Below are positions 1-6,328 of a stretch of 11,128 bases of DNA, piece after piece. The notes under the pieces are model-generated. The model saw nothing but the letters and a program-made list of their open reading frames with translations. It ran no database searches and had not been told where the DNA came from. The first letter of the stretch is position 1, and each line of letters begins with the position of its first letter. A program made the translations under genes and the position numbers. The DNA is from Kiritimatiellia bacterium (GTDB lineage Bacteria; Verrucomicrobiota; Kiritimatiellia; RFP12; UBA1067). The DNA lies in contig JAGCJE010000253.1 in assembly GCA_017648225.1 (NCBI GenBank), positions 1 through 11,128 on the forward strand. The letters run 5' to 3'.

Positions 1-1095
1 CATCCACTCTTCCAGAAGAGGAGAACCGAACGACACAGCGAAGGAAAGACCGATCGTAAGCCAAAGCGCTTTCACATGCGAAGAGAAAACGTCGCCGTAC
101 TGGAAAGCGACGACGCAGACTACGGTCAGAAGCCCCATAAGAGGAACTTGATAATCCTCATACGGACACGGGGCCAGCATCTGAACGCCGATGACGGAAA
201 GCGCGCCGATGGCCATCGCAAGAAAAGCGCAGCGGGCGGCAGCTGGAGCAGACCTGAAAAAGTTTTTAACTCCGCCGCCGACAACGGCAAGTCCGGCAAT
301 GATGAACATCGGCACATACCAGCGGACAAGACGGCTTAAACTGCCGACCGCGAGAACAGGAGAAAAGCCGCCTCGCGCGGCATGATATTTCTGCGCCGCG
401 CACAAGCCTTGAAATGCCTCGGCATCGCAGAGAAAAGCGCCGTAAACCAAGAGTAGCCCCGCAAAGCCGCCGATACCGAAAAAGAGAAAACTCCATTTAA
501 GGCGGGAATAATTGAAAAGAAGCACAAGACCGCATACCGGCAACAAAAGCCCGAGGCTTATGCGTACGCCTGCGGCCATGGCGAGAAGCGCTGCGCTGAC
601 CGTAAAAAGGCCGTATCGCGCCTTACCTTCTCCGGACGCCAAGGCTCTGGCGTAAAACAGATAGCCAAGCGCAACAAACAGTGAAGCCAGAGCATACGTC
701 TTAGGGATTGAAAGATAGTAAAGGTGATAAAGATTACAGGCAAGAAGCACAAAAACCATCAGCTTCGCGGAGCGAGACCTCTTGCCCGGCAAAAGCTGCG
801 CAGCCGTTAAAACCGCGACAGCTATACTTGCAAAACCTAAAAAAGACGTAAACGCACGCGCCCCTACAAGCCCGAAGGAATTCCAAATGAACTTAAAGGG
901 AGAATACACCAAAGGCATTAAAGGACCTTGGGTATAAAAGAAATCCCGGTACAACATCTTACCTTCTGAGACAAGATTAGCCGCATAAAGATACCAACCT
1001 TCATCCTGATTCAACCCGCCGAGCCAAACGGCGGCAACGGCGAGAAAAATCGAGGCAAGGAGGCTTAAAAGCCAATATTTTTTATACGATTCCAT
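1..1095 (-). CDS. GT-C fold membrane glycosyltransferase, ArnT/PMT-like (partial, C-terminus beyond window)
   Basis: The reading frame is open from the ATG at 1095 to the window edge: 365 codons, C-terminal part missing. The protein is strongly hydrophobic with about eight or more membrane segments (for example residues 8-26, 84-101, 111-128, 163-195, 201-223, 261-276, 287-306, 318-332). After the first membrane segment comes the motif NQDEGWYLYA (residues 29-38), followed by LYRDFFYTQGP (48-58). An acidic pair in the first extracytoplasmic loop followed by a Y-x-D-x-x-x-x-x-G-P stretch is typical of lipid-phosphosugar dependent GT-C enzymes (PMT_2/ArnT group), and D31/E32 are the likely catalytic acids. 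A later segment, PYEDYQVPLMGLL (311-323), also fits the family. Such enzymes transfer a sugar from a polyprenyl-phosphate donor to a lipid or protein on the outer face of the inner membrane. Donor and acceptor cannot be told from sequence. No Shine-Dalgarno is seen before the ATG. Confidence 0.82.
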   Translation of the reverse strand, partial: MESYKKYWLLSLLASIFLAVAAVWLGGLNQDEGWYLYAANLVSEGKMLYRDFFYTQGPLMPLVYSPFKFIWNSFGLVGARAFTSFLGFASIAVAVLTAAQLLPGKRSRSAKLMVFVLLACNLYHLYYLSIPKTYALASLFVALGYLFYARALASGEGKARYGLFTVSAALLAMAAGVRISLGLLLPVCGLVLLFNYSRLKWSFLFFGIGGFAGLLLVYGAFLCDAEAFQGLCAAQKYHAARGGFSPVLAVGSLSRLVRWYVPMFIIAGLAVVGGGVKNFFRSAPAAARCAFLAMAIGALSVIGVQMLAPCPYEDYQVPLMGLLTVVCVVAFQYGDVFSSHVKALWLTIGLSFAVSFGSPLLEEWM

Positions 1096-1115
1096 TTTAG
1101 TGCTTTTAAGCCAAT

Positions 1116-1145
1116 ATTATACCAAATATTTCAAATAGCGGCCAA
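1116..1145 (-). promoter_or_regulatory. Extended -10 promoter of the glycosyltransferase gene
   Basis: On the minus strand, TATAAT (1116-1121) is preceded by TGG, giving the extended -10 TGGTATAAT. The best -35 match is TTGGCC (1140-1145) with an 18-base spacer, which is poor. Transcription would start near 1109, leaving a leader of about 14 bases without a Shine-Dalgarno. The promoter lies in the gap between two genes in the same direction, so this gene can be expressed independently of the large secreted protein. Confidence 0.6.
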
Positions 1146-1160
1146 TGGCCGACGCTCAAC

Positions 1161-1188
1161 GAAGATCTGTATGTATTACAGATCCTTC
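1161..1188 (-). terminator. Inverted repeat spanning the stop codon of the large secreted protein; weak terminator candidate
   Basis: GAAG-ATCTGTA (1161-1171) pairs with TACAGATCCTTC (1177-1188), an 11-bp stem with one bulged base and a five-base loop. It covers the TAA stop at 1176-1178. On the minus strand it is followed only by a mixed TTCGTTG stretch, not a clean U run, so intrinsic termination is possible but weak. A second, smaller palindrome (CGGCC-aat-GGCCG) lies at about 1139-1151. Confidence 0.3.
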
Positions 1189-4100
1189 TCGTCAACCGTC
1201 TTCATTACCGCCGCCGCGTGTTTGGCTTCGTCGGAAGCGGGAGCTTCAGTTTCGGGAACCGTGACGACGTAAATATCCTTAAGCTTGAAGTTGTCGTTAA
1301 TCTCTGTCATTTCCTTAGGATTGATCTGCTTGCGGGTAGCACCGAACCAAACGGCCTTAACCTTGAATTTCTTACCCTCTACACGAAGTTCCTTGGGGAT
1401 GTTCGCCTCAAGCGTATGCCAGCCATGGAAGCACTGATAGCCGCGATACGTATCAAATCCCGACGCATAAGTCTTACCCTTCTCGTCCTCGAATGTAATC
1501 GAGAGTTTAGAGAAGGAAGAGTTGCCATAAAGTCTGACGGCAATTCTGGTATTGGGCTTATAGGTGATAAAGGGAACCGACTTCTTGAATTCGACACCAC
1601 CATACTCCCAAGCAATATCAGGGATAACGCCACCGAGCGCGGGAGAATGCTTGTTGGCGAAAAGTCCGCCGCCGGAACCGCCGAGCTGACCTTCACCGCC
1701 GCCGCCGATCATGTGGGAGATTTTCTCGCCGCCGCAAAGAAGAACACTGTCTTCACCATTGGTGGACTTGGACTTTCCGAAAACGCCGCCCTTACCGCCG
1801 CGGCCAACGCTGCCCGTAAAGACCTCGCCTCCGTTTACGCGAACGCGGCGATAATCCATGCCGCCCGCGCCGCCGCCGCCCGCGCCGTAATTCGGAGCAG
1901 CCGCACCGCCGCCGCCACCGCCGGCTACTACGAGAAACTCGCAGACTCCGGCTTTGCGGACAGTAACGCGAATTTTATCGCCGGGAGCGAATTTGTAGAC
2001 CTTTTCATCAGCCTTAATGACGATTATACCGTCGCCACCTCTGCCGCCGTTACCCTTCATCGAATGGCCCGCGCCGCCACCGTCGCCGAAACCGTTGCGG
2101 CCCTCGGCGCCGTTGACAGAACTGCGGTTGCTGCGATCCTGACAGTCTCCGCCTTGACCGCCCTTTGCATAAACGAGATTCTCGCCCGTAATCGCGCACT
2201 CGCGGCCAGAACCGCCGGGCTGCGGGCCTTGGGCCTTACCCTTAGTCTGACCATAAAGACCAGGACCGCCCGCGCCACCGCCGGAGCCGCCGGTGCCAGG
2301 ACCGAAGCCGTCTGATCCGCCTCCGACATTGCCGTAACGCGTATCAATTACGGTCTTATCCAATTTAGCGACTAAAGCCTCACCAACCTGCGGATCCTTT
2401 TCCATAAATAAGTCGAATTTGCCGCGGAACATCGGAGCTTCATGGGCAACACCGAGATTGCCGGGGCGCGCAGCGTTCGAAACGAATGAATTCTTAGTCG
2501 TACATTCAAACACCTTCTCGTATTTACGACCAGCGAGACCTTGCTGGAAGTGACGGACGATTTTAGCGCTCTCCATCTTTTCGGTGGAGACGATGTAACA
2601 AGGCGACGAACCGATATCGATTTCGCCGTTGGCGGCAAGCGCAGATTCATGACCCCAGATATCATAAACCTTAATGTTAGCGCTAGATGGGAATTTTACC
2701 TTAGCGGTCGCGCCGAACTGAGGCGTCCAAAGAGCGTACGCGAAATCAGGTGTCTTACGATTACGGCGGAACTCAGCGATATACGAGCAATTCTCACCGG
2801 AATCGACCATTCTAAGGAACTGCGGACAATCGAGAATACGCGTTAAAACGGCGAGAGCCGTGAACATTCTCTTAGGATAGGAATAGGGATAGAACTTACA
2901 CTGTCCGCCCGCGCCCCAGTTCGTATCATAATACGCGTCATTGGCATCTTCGAGGTGACCTGTCGAAATAATATCGCACCCCCAGATAAGGCAGATAAGA
3001 TAATCGCGAACGGAGAAGTCCGTTATCTGCATAATCTTGTCGCGCGACCATGTACGCTGGACCGTGCGCTCAGGACGGAAAACGAATTCATTACACGCAT
3101 TAACCGTCACATTCGAATAGCCGAAAACACGCGCCGTTTCGCGAAGAGCCCAGAACATGCCAGGAGATTCGCGGTTGGCGTTCAATTCGGGCATCGTTGT
3201 AAAGCCCTTCGATTCAATGCCGAGCTGATCAACGAGATTAAGATCAAAACCGTTTCTTAAAAGGCATGCGATTTTCTGGGAGGAAGAAGAACCATTACCG
3301 ATCATAATGCGCTTATTCGGGAATTCCTTACGCATGCGCTTGCAGAATTCGGTACAGAAAAACGCCTCCCAGCGCTCTCTGGCCGCCTGACTCTTATGGA
3401 AGTCGTCGGGGTTATCAAAATCCCAACCGCGATATTCGCCGCGCACAGCCGGCCTCTGGCCCGCGACTTCACTCGCGAGATCCTTGCCGCCCTGCTCATG
3501 GAGAAGCTGGATAACCTCGCAATGCGGAAACTTCTCGAACGCCTCACGGGCTTTCACTACACCACGGTCAAACTTCTTAACAAGCTCATCATACGTCTTC
3601 GTCGGGAACCCTGGATTATATGGGAGCTGCTGATAAATCGAGCTCATTGTAACCTTCCAAGGCTTACCCTCCTCTTCACTCTTTACATGCAGCGCCTGAC
3701 CCCAAGTTTTACGATAACCAGCCTTACGCATGATATCGAGCTGTTCAATCGGATTGGGGTTAGAGCCGTGATAGCCGTTCAAAAGCGGCCAACACGCATA
3801 AGGCGACTCGTAGCCCGCCTCGCGATCGTCGGGAGCGAGAACAGTAAACGCCGCTTCGTGTTCAGCGATTTCACGACCGGTTTCATCCTTAAACTTGTAG
3901 AACAATCCGTACCAACCGACGCCAAAACGCTTAAGAGGAATCGGTATAGTAAACTTATCGCCGCACTTGGCGAGTTTAAACTTCTTAGACCCCTTATTAA
4001 GCGTCTTAAAGTAAGGATCAGTAACTTCAATTTCGAAAGTACCCTCAACATCGTCAGTCTCTGCAATAATCTCTACAGAGCACGCCTGCTCATCCTTGCC

Positions 4101-5384
4101 TTGCTCAAAGATATTACCGCGAACAGGATTTTTAACCTTAAATGAGAATGGAGCTTCCTGAAGCGTCGCGCCGAAAATCTGAACCGAAGTCGCCTTATTC
4201 CAGTTTCTGCCGCCGTCACCTACGAAATCGAAGTCGAGCGAGAACTTATTCATAAAGCGCGAACCGAGCTTATTGGGATCGAGTTTAAGGCGGACAATAT
4301 AAAGCGGAGTTTTTACGCGCTTGCCGCTCTCATCAGTATACTCCAGCTCACCGATCTGTTTCTTATTCGGCGCGGGCTTATCGAGCCTAAGCTTGGAAAC
4401 ATTAATATTACCGTGAGTACAGCCGTCGCCGAGTTTGGCGAGCTGAGTACCCAAAATAGGCTCACGCCCTTTCATCGGGATATCGGCGCAAACGACCCAC
4501 GCGTAAAGCCAGGACTTGCACGGAACCACCCAATGCATATACTCGGGACCAGTCTTATAGCGCGTACGCGAAAAGAGAGGATCCCATGTAAGGTTACGAT
4601 GAACCGTCGTCTGACGAACCTTGGACTGGTCGACGGAATTCTCGGGCTCCCAAACATCTATCAAAACCTTGCCGAACTTCTTAACGCCGGAACCGATCGA
4701 AAGTTTTGCACCCTTGGCTAGAAGCGGATGGGGACGGGCGGGATCAAGCTTCGGCAGAGAATATGAGCCCTGCTGGGTAAGAACTTCGACATTACCCTTC
4801 TTAACTATCGTCATCGCCTTCGATTTCTGAGATACTCGCGCATCCGACACGGGATTTACACCGGGCAATTTACCGACGAGTGATCCGTCAATAAAGATAA
4901 GAGTACGGTTCTCTTCAGGGTCGGGGAGAAATCTAAAAGTATAAGCACGTTCCTTGCCGGTAGCGTACATCTTACGCCACTCGGGCATAAATTTAAGAAC
5001 GTCCTTATGAGGATAAAGGCCGTACCCGGAATGGAAGTAAGGTAAATGGGAATATTCGATAGTATCTTTAATACCATCGCCCTTAATCCAAACTAAACAA
5101 TCCTTATAATATGTTCGCTTAGGAAGTTTATCCTTTTTTCCCATCCTTATAAGCTGTACGCGCGTAGCATACGCGACATAGCGGTCTTCATCAGCCTGAA
5201 CACCCCCCTTATGAGGACCTGCCGAAGGATAGCGTATCTGATACGAAGATTTTTCAGCGCCTTCGCGGGAAATAGAGAATTCACCGAACCCCTTTACCAC
5301 AACTTCAAAAGCAGTTCCTGCGAAAAGAGCGGCATTGCAAGTCAACACTAAAAACAATACAGCGAAAATCTTTTGTAATTTCAT
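1176..5384 (-). CDS. Secreted multidomain protein: TIM-barrel glycosidase-like core plus glycine-rich module
   Basis: 1402 residues. Residues 1-22 form a signal peptide (KLQK, hydrophobic core, cleavage near A22-G23), so the protein is exported. Residues 24 to about 515 are beta-rich and unassigned. Residues 525-860 look like an (alpha/beta)8 barrel related in style to glycoside hydrolase clan A: strand-end motifs include VIQLLHEQG (624-632), MIGNGSSSS (694-702), QLGIES (720-725) and VNACNEF (761-767). E630, E724 and E766 are candidate catalytic acids, by inference only. Residues 865-935 resemble the small beta domain that usually follows such barrels. Residues 1018-1250 are glycine-rich with FLVVAGGGGGG at 1150-1160. 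Residues 1255-1375 form a last beta domain. The start is supported by AAGAGG (5394-5399) nine bases before the ATG and by the signal peptide. The likely role is polysaccharide binding or breakdown outside the cytoplasm. I cannot assign a GH family. Confidence 0.78.
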   Translation of the reverse strand: MKLQKIFAVLFLVLTCNAALFAGTAFEVVVKGFGEFSISREGAEKSSYQIRYPSAGPHKGGVQADEDRYVAYATRVQLIRMGKKDKLPKRTYYKDCLVWIKGDGIKDTIEYSHLPYFHSGYGLYPHKDVLKFMPEWRKMYATGKERAYTFRFLPDPEENRTLIFIDGSLVGKLPGVNPVSDARVSQKSKAMTIVKKGNVEVLTQQGSYSLPKLDPARPHPLLAKGAKLSIGSGVKKFGKVLIDVWEPENSVDQSKVRQTTVHRNLTWDPLFSRTRYKTGPEYMHWVVPCKSWLYAWVVCADIPMKGREPILGTQLAKLGDGCTHGNINVSKLRLDKPAPNKKQIGELEYTDESGKRVKTPLYIVRLKLDPNKLGSRFMNKFSLDFDFVGDGGRNWNKATSVQIFGATLQEAPFSFKVKNPVRGNIFEQGKDEQACSVEIIAETDDVEGTFEIEVTDPYFKTLNKGSKKFKLAKCGDKFTIPIPLKRFGVGWYGLFYKFKDETGREIAEHEAAFTVLAPDDREAGYESPYACWPLLNGYHGSNPNPIEQLDIMRKAGYRKTWGQALHVKSEEEGKPWKVTMSSIYQQLPYNPGFPTKTYDELVKKFDRGVVKAREAFEKFPHCEVIQLLHEQGGKDLASEVAGQRPAVRGEYRGWDFDNPDDFHKSQAARERWEAFFCTEFCKRMRKEFPNKRIMIGNGSSSSQKIACLLRNGFDLNLVDQLGIESKGFTTMPELNANRESPGMFWALRETARVFGYSNVTVNACNEFVFRPERTVQRTWSRDKIMQITDFSVRDYLICLIWGCDIISTGHLEDANDAYYDTNWGAGGQCKFYPYSYPKRMFTALAVLTRILDCPQFLRMVDSGENCSYIAEFRRNRKTPDFAYALWTPQFGATAKVKFPSSANIKVYDIWGHESALAANGEIDIGSSPCYIVSTEKMESAKIVRHFQQGLAGRKYEKVFECTTKNSFVSNAARPGNLGVAHEAPMFRGKFDLFMEKDPQVGEALVAKLDKTVIDTRYGNVGGGSDGFGPGTGGSGGGAGGPGLYGQTKGKAQGPQPGGSGRECAITGENLVYAKGGQGGDCQDRSNRSSVNGAEGRNGFGDGGGAGHSMKGNGGRGGDGIIVIKADEKVYKFAPGDKIRVTVRKAGVCEFLVVAGGGGGGAAAPNYGAGGGGAGGMDYRRVRVNGGEVFTGSVGRGGKGGVFGKSKSTNGEDSVLLCGGEKISHMIGGGGEGQLGGSGGGLFANKHSPALGGVIPDIAWEYGGVEFKKSVPFITYKPNTRIAVRLYGNSSFSKLSITFEDEKGKTYASGFDTYRGYQCFHGWHTLEANIPKELRVEGKKFKVKAVWFGATRKQINPKEMTEINDNFKLKDIYVVTVPETEAPASDEAKHAAAVMKTVDEKDL
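1635..2331 (-). other. Glycine-rich module within the large secreted protein, apparently permuted
   Basis: This stretch encodes residues 1018-1250. Proteins with this module usually start with a short beta segment, then LVVAGGGGGG, then a TVG-GG-GG stretch, then a second half with an ITG-x-x-x-x-YAGG motif, and end in GGxGGxGIVIIR. Here the second half comes first: ITGENLVYAKGGQGG at 1065-1079 and GGRGGDGIIVIK at 1113-1124. Only then follows the usual opening, VCEFLVVAGGGGGG (1147-1160), with GSVGRGGKGG at 1191-1200. The domain comparison is from memory of the family. Codon use here is GC-rich and repetitive, which creates a long alanine-rich open frame on the other strand that is not a gene. 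Confidence 0.6.
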
Positions 5385-5414
5385 AAAATATAACCTCTTA
5401 GAAAATATTTTAAT

Positions 5415-5443
5415 ATTATCTCATATAATTTATTTCCATACAA
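5415..5443 (-). promoter_or_regulatory. Promoter of the large secreted protein gene
   Basis: On the minus strand, TTGTAT (5438-5443) and GATAAT (5415-5420) are separated by 17 bases, and the -10 is preceded by TGA (extended -10). The start point would be near 5408, giving a leader of about 24 bases that contains the AAGAGG Shine-Dalgarno at 5394-5399. The surrounding gap (5385-5555) is AT-rich, and I see no other element in it. Confidence 0.6.
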
Positions 5444-5555
5444 CTATAAAATTAACTACGAAATATCCAACCTTTCCTAGTGCGCTTTTATCCATTCTAC
5501 AAAACATAGAAAGAATAAATGCAAATGGCAAAAGATGGAGATATTCCTGCGTTAA

Positions 5556-6245
5556 TCATTTAGCGCGAGCGGATAAAAATGCCGTCGCGTCAGCCATGGC
5601 AAGATCGGTCAGCGCCGAAAGGCACCAGTTCTGCATGAAATTATAACTGCTCTTACCCGACCCTGCCGGCGAAAAAATGGGGATCGGTCCCCAGACATAA
5701 GATTCATACTTTTGGGTATAATCCTTAAAGAGACAAACCCTGCCGGTGGACATATCGTAAATCTTCATCCGCGCCGACCATGTCTGAACGCCGTAATCGG
5801 CAGTCAGACACGAAAAGAGCGTCCACGCCAACGATGCGGCGCTTTCACCGTTGGACACGAAAGGCCCTGAGAAGGCGACGTCAATTCTGTATTGAGGAAC
5901 GGTCGATTGAAGCGTAAAACCGCATTTTTCAAGCGTGTCGGTCGCGCGATCGATATAGGCAGAAGTGTTTTCAACTTGCGGAACATACGTTTCGGTAGCA
6001 ACAGTCGTATAAGTATGGGTATGGTGCCGATGACGACGGCACGGCGTCGACGAATGAACAGTCTCCCATCCGTATACGGGAACGTAAGTCGTTACCGTCG
6101 CCTCAAAACCCGACAGCTGAACGGCCAGATTTTTATCAGCTTGTACAGATGTTTGGACAGGAGCGGGAAACTCCGTTTCCGAAACAGTGAAACAACCGGC
6201 GAGAAAAACCAAAATGGATGCGATTGCGATAAGTTTAGCTTTCAT
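5556..6245 (-). CDS. Outer-membrane lipoprotein of unknown family with a histidine cluster
   Basis: 229 residues. The N-terminus is a lipoprotein signal: charged MKAK, a hydrophobic stretch, and the lipobox LAGC (15-18), so C18 is the likely lipidated residue. The following residues, FTVSE, have no inner-membrane retention aspartate, which suggests the outer membrane (rule known from E. coli). Residues 69-79, CRRHRHHTHTY, contain four histidines, with H64 a few residues upstream. This is a possible metal-binding or polar surface loop. The C-terminal half contains a conserved-looking WGPIPIFSPAGS (185-196) and an alanine-rich end. I do not recognise the family and give no function. It lies between the HydG-like gene and the secreted protein and has its own promoter, so the neighbours say little about its role. 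The reading frame is intact. Confidence 0.8.
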   Translation of the reverse strand: MKAKLIAIASILVFLAGCFTVSETEFPAPVQTSVQADKNLAVQLSGFEATVTTYVPVYGWETVHSSTPCRRHRHHTHTYTTVATETYVPQVENTSAYIDRATDTLEKCGFTLQSTVPQYRIDVAFSGPFVSNGESAASLAWTLFSCLTADYGVQTWSARMKIYDMSTGRVCLFKDYTQKYESYVWGPIPIFSPAGSGKSSYNFMQNWCLSALTDLAMADATAFLSARAK

Positions 6246-6251
6246 ACGGAT

Positions 6252-6279
6252 ATTATATCATAAAATATCGCGTTGAAAA
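6252..6279 (-). promoter_or_regulatory. Promoter of the lipoprotein gene; mRNA probably leaderless
   Basis: On the minus strand, TATAAT (6252-6257) is preceded by TGA (extended -10). The best -35 match is TTTTCA (6274-6279) with a 16-base spacer. Only six bases, ATCCGT, separate the -10 box from the ATG at 6245. With the usual distance from -10 to start point, transcription would begin at or next to the A of the ATG. There is no Shine-Dalgarno, which agrees with a leaderless message. Confidence 0.55.
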
Positions 6280-6328
6280 CATCTGAGCGCGTCATTCAAC
6301 GACGCATACACCATGCAAAGACTAAGTA

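Noticed and set aside
1218..2315. A 365-codon alanine-rich open frame on the plus strand
   Set aside because: It is antisense to the glycine-rich module: GGC/GGT glycine codons read as GCC/ACC on the other strand and stop codons are rare. It has no recognisable domain or Shine-Dalgarno, while the minus-strand frame has a signal peptide and domains.
1680..2335. CRISPR-like or tandem DNA repeat in the GC-rich stretch
   Set aside because: The repetitiveness comes from glycine codons in a continuous reading frame. There is no regular unit with spacers.
6289..6305. Small hairpin GCGTC-attcaac-GACGC between the HydG-like gene and the lipoprotein gene, considered as a terminator
   Set aside because: The stem has only five pairs and no U run follows on the minus strand. 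It may contribute to 3' end formation but cannot be called.
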